The notes under the pieces are model-generated. The model was given only the letters and a program-made list of their open reading frames with translations. It was not told the DNA's origin and ran no database searches. Made by a program: the position numbers and the translations under genes. From Prostheceraeus crozeri (taxonomy: Eukaryota; Platyhelminthes; Polycladida; Euryleptidae), in contig CAJQUW010008667.1 in the NCBI GenBank assembly GCA_907163375.1, positions 62,001-126,000 on the forward strand: a stretch of DNA of 64,000 bases, written 5' to 3'. How positions within the stretch are numbered: position 1 is the stretch's first letter; the number at the start of each line of letters is the position of its first letter. This document shows, piece after piece, positions 25,899-35,718 of the stretch.

Positions 25899-27321
25899 TA
25901 GTGTTCGAAGTGTGGTAAATTACCAGTGGTAAATTACCGGTAAATTACCGATACACAATTGTTCATTTTTCGGGGTTTCCTCATTGTATATTGCTAAGGC
26001 AAAATTTCATTTGCAATACACTCACAATTCTCAGGTAGCCTAAAGAATTTAGAGTTTCTTAAAATTACTAAATCATAGCTTATGTATCTAACCTATAAAT
26101 GTATTCAACCAGGTGTGTATGAATAATTTGATGTTAATAGATATACCCACAGAATTAGACCGGTCTTCTCTTCTTCTGTTTGACTAGAAAGGAAACATAG
26201 AAACATGTAACTTTAATAAAATGGCTCAATCTGCTGACACTACCACAGCAATCGAACAAAGCAGCCAGTTCGATATTAAACACGCCAAATTGTGCGAAGC
26301 TTCAGTGACTGTTATCAACCGGATCACACAACAAAGCGACACAGTCGATGTCATATGTCAAGTTCTACAGAGAAGTTTGTGAGCGTTTTTTCGTGCGCCT
26401 GCTATTTTTTTCTAATAATGATTGGAGGGCCCAACATTGTCGAGTAAACTTTTGCGCAATGATCTGAATTCTTCGAATCTGAAGGAATCGTGACGATCGT
26501 AGCATTTTGAAGGAATTCACAGCATGTTCCTGCATGTGCCCTTGCTTTGAATCAGTTTGCACTTCTAGCAAAGTGATGCGCTGAGGCAATCTAATTATGT
26601 GATTATACCATTCACTTTGCCATCACCAACCCTAGCAGTACTAAAGAATGCCTGAATTTATCTAATTCCACGCTAGGTTGCTATCTCTTCAACACGCATT
26701 TAAAATCTTCTAATTCTGGTCTCTCATTGGTTGAGACGATCGCTATTGCTCTCTTATCAATGCCTTTATGCACCTTTATGATGATTATAGCCTGCGCGCG
26801 TATTGTCCAATTTTACCAGGTGGCTACAATAGAGACGATATCTGCATATTCTTTCCATTGATGATCTCTCTCTCATATTATAGTAATATTTATTACTAAT
26901 TATAGTTATCAAAATACATTTCTTGAAACAATATTGTCTCCATGTATCTAAATTAACTACGCATCTAACATTGACAACCAGTTTTGATTACATTTATAGA
27001 AAGAAGGATCTGCTGTGTATAATTTACAAAATATTATGGAGCTTGTGGCCCTTCCATAGAACAATGATTATTTGCCGTCAAACTTTTGATTATTATGGTC
27101 TATTAAGGTGAAATACCAACAAACTTCTTAAATTAAAAGTCAATTTTTCATTTCTGAATTGCAATATCTATGACAAAGAATCAGACGTTGAGCAAAAATC
27201 TAGCCTTCATCAGAATCAGATTAAGCCCGTTGTGTATTTAGTTGAAATCAAAGCATATTGGTGCGCTCGATTTGAAGTTATGCGCACTTGAATATAAATT
27301 ACCGGTAATTTTTAAGCACTA
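25899..27321. mobile_element. Non-autonomous hAT element, 1,423 bp, perfect target-site duplication
   Basis: Flanked by identical 8 bp copies GTATGCAG at 25891-25898 and 27322-27329. The ends read TAGTGTTCGAAG on the left and, inward from the right, TAGTGCTTAAAAATTACC. Both ends carry GGTAAATTACC/TTACCGGTAATTT subterminal motifs. A 53-codon ATG frame at 26221-26382 (MAQSADTTTAIEQ..) might be the remnant of an internally deleted transposase, but I cannot match it to a family. The perfect duplication points to a fairly recent insertion. Confidence 0.85.
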
Positions 27322-27329
27322 GTATGCAG

Positions 27330-27888
27330 TAATGCTTTGTAGCTCATCTGTTCAGCTGTTTGCAAAGAAAACGCATTTTCCCGCCTCTTTTCTGAGGTTC
27401 ATCCGCAATATTTCATGCGTCAATCCCATTGTACTACATTGACGTTCGAGAGCTGCATGAATGCAGAATAATACTTCAGCAATACCAGATGGTTCCGTCT
27501 CAAGACCTATTCTCAGCGACTACCTCTACCAAGGTGAGGATGAAAGTTGCTTTCGAAAAGTCGTAGGAGATGCCTTCGCAACGCATTGAGCAAGTGGTCC
27601 AGAGGCAGCAGACTCAGCACCAACGATTCCGAACAAGCTTCGTTTGCTCGGCGGTTATCGTCAATTTTGTCTATGCTGATCGTAGCAAGTAGGCCTAGCC
27701 TATCGGTGGAGGAATTCATGCCATGGGTGGAATGACGATCGAAGGAGAGTTTCGAATGAGCAAAATCTGTTGATTTCCTCCTAGACAAAGAATTGCGACT
27801 GCGGTCATAATAAATACTCGTTGAAATAGGTTTACAATAGATGGCGGTATCAGTTGCCGTATCTTGTACTCCATCTAACAGGCAAGTT
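27330..27888. other. Spacer with an unassigned minus-strand frame
   Basis: A 91-codon frame at 27513-27788 (minus) lacks an ATG at its head and shows no recognisable domain. It ends close to the Harbinger element. Probably chance. Confidence 0.35.
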
Positions 27889-28008
27889 GCCTGTAAGTAT
27901 TACTCGTAGGTATTTATGGTTAGTCTTATCGTGTATTACGGCCGAAGTGTAAGTATTACTATATCGTAAGTACTACTTCGTAAGGTGAGTCTCGACCTCC
28001 CTAACAAG

Positions 28009-29019
28009 ATGTATGATATGCGGCGGCCGATCTCAAGAGAACGAGTTTTCCGAGATCGTAATAATCCCTTTGAGCTCTGCAACGATCATGAATTCTATCA
28101 ACGATTTAGATTTGATAAACAGTCAGTGAAGTTTCTTTGTGAACGCTTCGGCAAATTTTGCGAATCCAAAATATACTGTCTTCCGATCCCAACAGAAATC
28201 AAAATTCTCCTGACTCTGAGATTTATGGCTAGCAATTCGTTACAGCAAGTCATCGGTGATATTTTTGGATGTTCTCAATCAACGGTATGTGCTGTGATAT
28301 GGAAAGTTTTGAAAGTTATCGCAAATGATTTGAATTCATTTATTGTCCTACCGTCCGGTATCGATTTACAACGTACTCAAAGCGCCTTCAAGCATTTGAC
28401 AAGAATTTCTGGAATAGCTGGGGCTTTGGACTGTACACATGTTCGCACATTCGTTTCAGACAGCCAGGAACATTCATTCATAAACCGCAAAGGATTTACG
28501 TCTTTCAATATTCAAGCAGTGTGTGACCAAAATTACAAGTTTATTCATTTGTATTTATTTTGGCCTGGTAGCACACGATTCTTTTATACTGAAACAGAGT
28601 CAACTTTAGTTGATATGGAATTGGGACGAAATAATTTTATACTTCTTGGAGATAGTGGTTATAGTAATGGCAAAACGTGGTTATTGGTACCTTTCCTTCG
28701 TCCCGAGACGGCAGGTCAGAGAAGTTTTAACTATCACCAAAGGAGAGGAAGAGTTGTTATAGAGCAAGCCTTTGGCCAGTGTAAGCGGCGTTTCCGAGGT
28801 CTTTCAGAAGGGTATAGAACAACTCCTGAACGTGCCAAAATAGCAATAACTGCTGCATTTATTTTGCATAATATTGCAAAAGATCGACACCAGCCCGACT
28901 CATTTGATGATTCCCGACCTGAAGAGTTTTTACCCGAAAGTGATGCATCCTTTGTGAATCAGTCAGAAACGCTATCTCATTTTAGAGATGGAAAACATTC
29001 TAGAGATCGCGTGGTTTAG
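28009..29019 (+). CDS. Harbinger-type DDE transposase (HARBI1/DDE_Tnp_4 family)
   Basis: 336 residues. An N-terminal helix-turn-helix-like region (about 60-100, LTLRFMASNSLQQVIGDIFG) precedes the DDE nuclease. The catalytic triad is visible: D141 in GALDCTHV, D215 in LLGDSGY and E252 in VVIEQAFGQCKRRF. The protein would cut and join DNA at the element ends together with the Myb-like partner encoded convergently. Residues about 190-199 (RFFYTETEST, after WPGST) do not match the family. One base out of frame the DNA reads THDSFILKQSQL, the expected sequence, so two compensating indels seem to have scrambled this patch. The protein may therefore be impaired although the frame is open. ATG 28009 is the first in frame; 28018 is an alternative. 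Confidence 0.88.
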   Translation: MYDMRRPISRERVFRDRNNPFELCNDHEFYQRFRFDKQSVKFLCERFGKFCESKIYCLPIPTEIKILLTLRFMASNSLQQVIGDIFGCSQSTVCAVIWKVLKVIANDLNSFIVLPSGIDLQRTQSAFKHLTRISGIAGALDCTHVRTFVSDSQEHSFINRKGFTSFNIQAVCDQNYKFIHLYLFWPGSTRFFYTETESTLVDMELGRNNFILLGDSGYSNGKTWLLVPFLRPETAGQRSFNYHQRRGRVVIEQAFGQCKRRFRGLSEGYRTTPERAKIAITAAFILHNIAKDRHQPDSFDDSRPEEFLPESDASFVNQSETLSHFRDGKHSRDRVV

Positions 29020-29301
29020 TTATTCTTTGAACAACGATAATTATTGTAATATAAGTCTTTAAAAGATAGAAAATGCTTATCATTGTCTATGTTGTTTAAT
29101 AAAGACTATAGGCCTAATAAATCGAATGTGAATAAACAATCAATCAATAATGTTTCTGTTTTATCTTTTCATTGTGTGTTAAGAGATTCTGATGTGATCA
29201 CATAATATTATTTAGTTCAAAACAAAACAAATATTAATGCTAACAAATATTAACATTAGTTTTATTAAAACGAACTACAAAACTAATGGAAAGTATGAAA
29301 A

Positions 29302-29372
29302 TCACATACTTCTGCGCTCATTGGTTGAATCATAGAACACGACCGTATCAGTATCCATATTAATAAAACTTG
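29302..29372 (-). pseudogene. Detached C-terminal end of the Harbinger 1 Myb-like gene
   Basis: Joining 32842 directly to 29374 (one TA, Tigger removed) continues the Myb-like frame for about 22 codons to a TGA at 29302-29304. This places the Tigger insertion inside the coding region. On its own the stretch has no start codon. Confidence 0.6.
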
Positions 29373-30019
29373 TAGGGTAAGGTGGTACAAAGCGCCCAGG
29401 TCAGGTAAAACGCCCCACTCAATTTTCTTCGTGACATTGAATCGGTTGGTGTTTTAAGTCATCAATTTTTAAAGTCAACTATGCGCGCAACTTTGAATCA
29501 TTTGGTTTCATCACGCTGGTCGAGAAATTGCAAGCTAAAGAGGTACGTAAATGATAATGATACATTCCTTGTTATTTTGACGAGAGACCTCTAGTGTAGC
29601 AGTGACTTAGGGACACCATACTAACGCACGGTAAAATGTATTTGAATACTTGTGTTAATTATTAATTGTATGCTATTTGTATTTAATATGTGCACAAAAG
29701 ATTATTTCATAAAATCCTTGAAAAATCAGATGATAATGGGTTGGGGTAAAACGCCACACACTTGGGTGTACATAATGCCCCATGGGGCGCCTTACCTTCG
29801 TCGAGGGGCGTCTTACCCCAACTTTTTCTATTAAGTTATAAGTTGATTAGTTGACATACGGTACTGAATCAGTCGTATCCCTAGCACCATTTGTCCAAAT
29901 AATACATAACACTAAGCTTTTATCTTATCTTCTTACTGTGCATAACTTCCACACGTGTATAGCTTAGGAAAAACAACCTACAGTACTATTCTAATGACTC
30001 TTAGACTAAAAAAAGGTTT

Positions 30020-30098
30020 GACATCGGACTTGAACCCTGTACCTTGCATGATAAGTATTTAGACAGTTGCCGCTCATACCACAGCGCTACGACGTCGC
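30020..30098 (-). other. tRNA-like sequence (pol III box A/B)
   Basis: On the minus strand it reads TAGCGCTGTGGTATGAGCG, like box A and a D arm, and 35-40 bases on GGTTCAAGTCC, a good box B. GACGTCG and CGATGTC could pair as an acceptor stem, but the T arm is too short for a normal cloverleaf and no clear anticodon arm is seen. It is more likely a tRNA pseudogene or a SINE head than a working tRNA. It lies inside the Tigger element's 5' region. Confidence 0.3.
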
Positions 30099-30540
30099 TT
30101 GCCGTCACGGTGGTGCTTTGAAATAAATATACCTTAAGCTATCTTCCTTGACTGCCTTTTTGCTTACTTGAGTAGTAGATTTTTCTAAAGATATCTGAAT
30201 CACTATAAACATATCCGACAATGTCAACACAAAGTGGCTGCTATTAAGTGGTGGCTGCAGCCTGTCCATTGACTTAGTAGACTAGTATTTAGTATTATTG
30301 ACTTAGTATTTAGTGATACCATTACAATAGGCCTACTCTTAATTTTCCCAGGCTTTGTATGCCTGTAAGTAATATGAGGATGACTTTGTGTGTACACTGT
30401 AACAATATACATGTAGTAAAAAAACTAAATGCATTTACGGGTATGCAAAACTGCAAAGCTAATGTATAGGCTTCTGATAATGTAAAAGCTGCTGAAGTTT
30501 GCAACAATATTTAACGTCTAACAAGTGATTTTTCTTTCAG

Positions 30541-32261
30541 ATGCCTCGGGAATACAAGCGAAAAACAAACCGGATGAATTACGGAACAGAGACGCTACAA
30601 AAGTCACTTCAAAGCTTGAAGAATGTCATGGGTGTTCGTCAAGTGTCTCGAATGTATGGTGTCCCGTGCAGAACTTAAGACGACATCGAGATGGTCTTAC
30701 TTCTCGTCCTGGAAGGACAAAGCTTGGCAGATACGAGACTGCCTTGCCAACCGACGTTGAAGATTGTTTGAAGGAACATATATTATTCATGGAGAATCGA
30801 CTCTTCGCACTAACAAACTTAGAATTGCGCCGTCTTGCTTTCAGTGTTGCTGAATGTTCCGGTGTCAACCATCCATTTCAAAATGGTCTTGCCGGTAAAG
30901 ATTGGCTACGTGGCATCTTGAAAAGACATCCTGATATATCACTACGGAAGCCACAAGGAACCAGCATCAATAGAGCTGTATCCTTTAACAAGCAAAACGT
31001 CGAAGAATTTTTCAAGATATACAAAGACATTTTGGAAAATCACAGTTTCCAAGCCAGACAAATATGGAACATAGACGAAACAGGAATAACAACAGTTCAA
31101 ACATCATGTAGAATTCTGGCCAAGTCGGGTAAACGTAGTGTTGGCAAAATCGCAAGCGCAAAGAGAGGACAATTGATGACTGTCATTGTTTCATGCAGTA
31201 CAGCAGGTCACTATGTTCCGCCATTGCTTATTTGGCCTCGAAAGAGAATGGCTGAGCAACTCATGAAGGGGACTCCACCAGACTCGATAGGAGCTGTCAG
31301 CGATAGTGGATGGACTGATGGAGACATCTTCCCTGTTTGGTTGAAACATTTCCAGCAGTGGACACACAGCAGTGCAGACAATCCACAGTTGCTTGTACTG
31401 GATGGACATCTTTCACACAAGACTCTCGAAGCTGTCCTCTTTGCTAGAGAACACGGTATTCACATGCTGACCCTCCAACCACATACATCACATAAGATGC
31501 AGCCTCTGGATAGAACAGTTTTCAAAGCACTCAAAGAAAGTTACAATACGGCTGTAGATAACTTCATGCGTTCAAACCCAGGGAAGCGTGTGACCATGTT
31601 TGATGTTGGAGAGCTGTTCGGCATCGCCTACAATCGGATAACAACTCCAGAAAAAGCAATAAAAGGATTCGAGGTCACTGGTTTGTGGCCACTGAATGAA
31701 ATGATATTTTCTCAAGAGGACTTCGCTCCATCATTGATGACAGATGAGGCCGATCCGAGATATGATAACAACGATCATGCTGAAGATTTCCATGAGACGA
31801 ATGATGTCCCCGGTCCAAGTGGAATTTCATGTAGCACAGCCGAAGTTGTGTCCTCGTCCCCAGCAGTTGATACACCATCAAACACCGGTGTGCCGGTAAG
31901 CCCTCGATCGTTGATTGAAGACCTGTCACCTCTTCCAACAGCACCAGAAAGAAAGAGAACGAGGAAAGTGGAACAGTCGAAAGTATTGACCTCTTCTCCA
32001 TCGAAAAAACAGCTCGAACATATGAAAAATACGAGTGCAAAAAGGAAGGTCCGAGTGAAATCAGCAACTCCTTCTAAGGCACCAGCACCAAGTTATGACC
32101 GCACTTCATGTTTCATTTGTTCAATGAAGTGGGTCATGTCCTGCGAAGAATGGATCCAATGCACAAAATGCAAGCGATGGGCTTGTGTGCCGTGTACAGA
32201 TGTCGAGAGTGCTGACCAGATCGAATATGTACCGGTATGTGACTTTTGTCGTGCTTTGTGA
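30541..32261 (+). pseudogene. pogo/Tigger DDD transposase with one frameshift
   Basis: The start MPREYKRKTNRMNYGTETL.. (30541) begins an N-terminal helix-turn-helix (psq/CENP-B type). It runs into a TAA at 30676 because ACTTTAAGACGA appears as ACTTAAGACGA; one T fewer shifts the frame. The rest is open to 32261, about 573 residues in all. A CENP-B-like DNA-binding region (ECSGVNHPFQNGLAGKDW) is followed by the catalytic D residues in IWNIDETG, LLVLDGHLSHKT and PLDRTVFKALKESY. The last two are 35 residues apart. A Ser/Pro-rich linker leads to a C-terminal PHD-like zinc finger (CFIC..CTKCKRWACVPC..CDFC). TTTTTCTTTCAG directly before the ATG looks like a splice acceptor, suggesting a 5' UTR intron. 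The frameshift could be real or a homopolymer sequencing error. Confidence 0.9.
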
Positions 32262-32841
32262 ACTTGTCTTGTTGTGTGTTGCAATTCTGTGCGTACTATG
32301 TAGTATTTGTAGCGCCTGTGAAAGTCTTCATTGTAATAGTCAATAGATCTGTTTGATATTGGAAAATTTGTTGTTGTTATATTCGCAGCTGGGTTCCGAT
32401 TAGCAGATAGGTATAGACAGATGTACAGGTAGGCTATATAGATAGGCTAAGCTTACTAGCATTCCTTTGGGTTGACATAATCATAGCCAAAATGTTATAT
32501 GTCCGGTTTTTCATATTGCCTTAGCATCTGAATACTAATATCATTATGATATGTGCAATTTGAATACGATGTTAAAATAGTCGGGGTAAAACGCCCCCAA
32601 GGGCGTCTTACGCTACATGGTGGGGCGTTTCGCCCCATGCATGGGGCAAAACGCCTTTTTGAGAAAATTTACAAAAAGGTATGCACAGAACATTACAAAA
32701 GCGTTCGACGAAAATCAACTAGTCTGAATAATTCTACGGTCTCTATTCTCAAATTGAGCAAAAATCGCGTTTTGTAATTTGTGATAATAAAGTCCAAATT
32801 TAGCATGAAAGTTAAGCGGGGCGTCCTGCCCCACCTTACCC

Positions 32842-33545
32842 TAACATCGGGGTTTACTTCCTGTTGAGTTGAGTGCAGACGTTTGGTTTCCAAGTAGCTT
32901 ATTTCCAATCGCAACTTCTTGATCTCCCGCCCAAGCTTTTCCTTCTCTAGATTGAGAACATCCTTATGCAGGTTTTCTACAGTATTTTCATCTCTCTTTC
33001 GATTCAGGACTCGCTTTTGACGTTTATCCGAGATTTCAACAAAATTAGTATCACACTTAGGGGATGAAGATTTTGTCGGAAATTCATCGAGGTGAACTGA
33101 TGAATCTGTTGGTTCGACTATTTGATCGTCTGTCACTGGTTCAGCTGCGCTCTCGATAGGAGCCCTAACTCCTGTGAAAGCCTCACTACCTCCCAACATA
33201 TGAGATGGCTTTGATGTACGATGGAGGATCAGGAATAGGTGGACCGCCGCCAGTTTGTTTACGGGATCTTCGAACATTTGATGACCATTTCTTTGCAATT
33301 GAGACCATATTTTCACATTTCTTCTTCACTCCTAGCCAGTCACGATGATTCAGAGGAAATTTGTTATTAAATTCCTCCGCTATTTCTGTCCATGCAGTCC
33401 TTTTCAACTTCGATGCATTAGCTCGATTGCTCTTATTGTAGAAAATATCCTTGCGACGTTCAAAGCTTTCAACTATAAATAAACACTGTTGGTCATTCAT
33501 GGGCGGTTGTTTCGCAGTTGAAGCAGACATCATGTAGAGAATCAT
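32842..33545 (-). pseudogene. Harbinger 1 Myb/SANT-like DNA-binding protein, interrupted
   Basis: The N-terminal part (from ATG 33545 or MM at 33533) has a Myb/SANT-like domain: FIVESFERRKDIFYNKS, LKRTAWTEIAEEFNN, WLGVKKKCENMVSIAKKW, ending RKQTGGGPPIPDPP, a hallmark of Harbinger partner proteins. The frame closes at 33186. An overlapping frame takes over near 33200 (GGSEAFTGVRAPIES) and runs through a charged helical C-terminal part (LHKDVLNLEKEKLGREIKK) until it meets the Tigger terminus at 32841. So the gene carries one frameshift plus the insertion. In intact elements this protein binds subterminal sites and carries the transposase to the nucleus and the ends; here it is certainly disabled. 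Confidence 0.8.
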
Positions 33546-33838
33546 AAGACTTCCAAACGTGACGAACAACTAAGTTTTACGCCGTACTCTACGTATTTAA
33601 TCAATATCGCTACAAGATGCTCTTGCATTAGATGTATGTAGACATAAGTATCCGATTGGTCGAACACTGTTGAAGTCACACACAGTTACCAGTGACTACG
33701 GTGCTTGCTATTTCCATTTAGGGAATTCCACTCTTAAAGTTCGACTCACGTTGGTGTTTGTTGTTCAATACGACTTGACAAGTGAGTTTCAAGTGACACT
33801 TCCGTAAGTTGTACTTGCCATGTAAGTAATACTTGAAT

Positions 33839-34605
33839 GTAATTTGCACAACACGATACGCCAACAGGTTTGGCAACTTATGAAGAGAAATCGACTAAAT
33901 TTTGGATTGCGCGTCGATTTTAGATTGAAACTGGCGAACTTGACACATCGAATTCAGGGATTGTGTGGTAAGCATCAGGCTCAATGCAGTTATCGTTTTT
34001 GGTCATTAGTATATTTTTTGTAACCCACCTTGATAATATTTCCTAACTACATGCATTTACATGTTTCCTAAACCGGTACCTGAAAAGTCTCTATTTGAAA
34101 ATATGCTTTGTTACTATCTTTGACTTCTTTTTCAAACTAAGCTATTAGGGACCTAATAGGTAAGAGGGAGGAATTAAGCAAACTTTCAACGATTAGGTAG
34201 GAATCTGAGCAAAAAGGCTGAGAACCGTATTGGTACAGCATTGAAAAAAGTTGCATTAATATTCACCTCTTAAAAAACATGTTTTTCAGCATGTTTTAAA
34301 CAGTGTTTTAGACATTGCTTCAAGCAATTTGTTTAAAACACTACCCACCCAGTTTGTATGTAATGTATGTTATTACTTTGAAAATGGCCAGCGGTGCTGT
34401 ACCGAAGCGTTGTAGCGAATAATATGGTTTTCGATCCATCGAATGAATTGGGTGTCCTCAAATAAAACTATAGAAATCATAGTCACTTATCAGAGTTGCT
34501 TATGAATCTCTGCATTCATCAATTTATTGTCGTCTTACCACCACAAAACAGCGCAGATATACAATAGGTAGGTAATGTAGGTAGGTAATGCTTGAACTTC
34601 AAAAT
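33839..34605. other. Spacer without recognisable gene
   Basis: No gene or repeat recognised between Harbinger 1 and the dispersed repeat copy. Confidence 0.5.
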
Positions 34606-35462
34606 ACGTTTGCTTTTACGAAGAATATATAATTATTTTCCAATTAGGGATAGTCAATAGAATTGTATCTCATATGAATCATGCATTTTCAGTTCAAATA
34701 AGACATGAAAATGTGACCTTGAATCTCAGTTCAGCGACAGAATCTCGATCTCAATAGTCAAATATCTCAGTTCTTTTATGAATGTCTAAATTTATTGATT
34801 GAATCAACTAATTTTCCTCTACTTTTGTTGTATGGACATTGAACAACATCACCTATTAGGCCTACACTGACATCCAGTCATCCACTATGAGCTTAAAACG
34901 ATGCATGCTCCAAAGAATACTTGATACAAAAGTTTGTGAATAAGAAGCAATAAAATCACTCAGAATTAATGTCTAAATATAGCTAATGCACTTCTGCAGA
35001 ACCTGTAAAAGACGGAGTTCCATCCGCCGAACCTTATCAACGGCAGCAGCACTGCATGATTGACTGCTCAGAGACTTGCATCATATTTGTGATTCGATCT
35101 TGATGACCGATGTCAAGTAGTTGGTGCCTCACTGCTGTCGTTGACCGTTTTTTCCAAACCGAATAGGTCTCCTCACACAGATTCAAAAATGGAGAATATG
35201 CTGTTTTATGTTTAAAAGTATGCTTTTGTACCAGAACTGCACTGTCCGCTTAAGAGATGGCGCGTTGTCGAAAATGAAAACCACTCTGCGGTTGGCCAAT
35301 TCAGATGAGCATTCACTGAAGAAGGCATTGGAGTGGTCATTCCTGCAACCACCCTTAAAAGAATGCCTTAGAAGCCCAAATTCGTTTGAAACCACGAATA
35401 TTGTAGACGATGCATGTCGACCTTGACGCGCATCGACCACTCAGAATGCTCGCTGTCCGCAA
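34606..35462 (+). repeat. Dispersed repeat family R1, copy 4 (longest)
   Basis: Shares with 14008-14390 the ordered blocks TTTGCTTTTACGAAGAATAT, TTTTCCAATTAG, GACCTTGAATCTCAGTTCA, ATGTCTAAATTTATTGATTG and GCATCGACCACTCAGAATGC. It appears longer than the other copies by internal sequence. Non-coding; class unknown. Confidence 0.55.
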
Positions 35463-35718
35463 GACGAAGCAAAGAAAAATGGGTTGGGGCCAACCCAAGA
35501 CCCAAGCCCAGGGTTGAAGAACTTGGGTTTTGAGACTCAAGTATTGAAAGTCTGCACATTATTTAGCTGTCAAGTCTTTCGCTGTAGGTAGGCCTATTCC
35601 TATTCCTACGAATAGCAAGCGAAGACCAGATTATGCATGTTATGATGTACATTAGCTATTAATTATTGAGATCACGTGTATCCTCGACCGGGTGTCCCAC
35701 AAAGATGTACCCGTAAAA

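Larger units (their letters stand above)
29375..32841 (+). mobile_element. pogo/Tigger element, 3,467 bp, nested in Harbinger 1
   Basis: Terminal inverted repeats GGGTAAGGTGG (left) and CCACCTTACCC (right) are flanked by TA at 29373-29374 and 32842-32843, the target duplication of Tc1/mariner/pogo elements. Subterminal regions on both sides are packed with GGGGTAAAACGCC and its complement (29400, 29742, 29800-29817, 32582-32656). It carries one transposase gene. Confidence 0.92.
27889..33838. mobile_element. Harbinger element 1 (two-gene, interrupted by Tigger)
   Basis: The outer limits are approximate. Both flanks carry the motif AAGTATTACTT or GTAAGTACTACTT (27896, 27951, 27968 on the left; 33806 and 33822 on the right) and a GGCAAGT block in inverted orientation, but exact TIRs and the 3 bp duplication were not settled. 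Between them lie the two genes typical of Harbinger, the DDE transposase (plus) and a Myb/SANT-like protein (minus), arranged convergently. Without the 3,467 bp Tigger insertion the element would be about 2.5 kb. Confidence 0.65.

Noticed and set aside
30020-30098. A functional tRNA gene
   Set aside because: Box A and B are present, but T arm and anticodon arm do not fold normally; kept only as a tRNA-like sequence.
31675-32067. 130-codon minus-strand frame inside the Tigger transposase
   Set aside because: Antisense shadow of the transposase gene.
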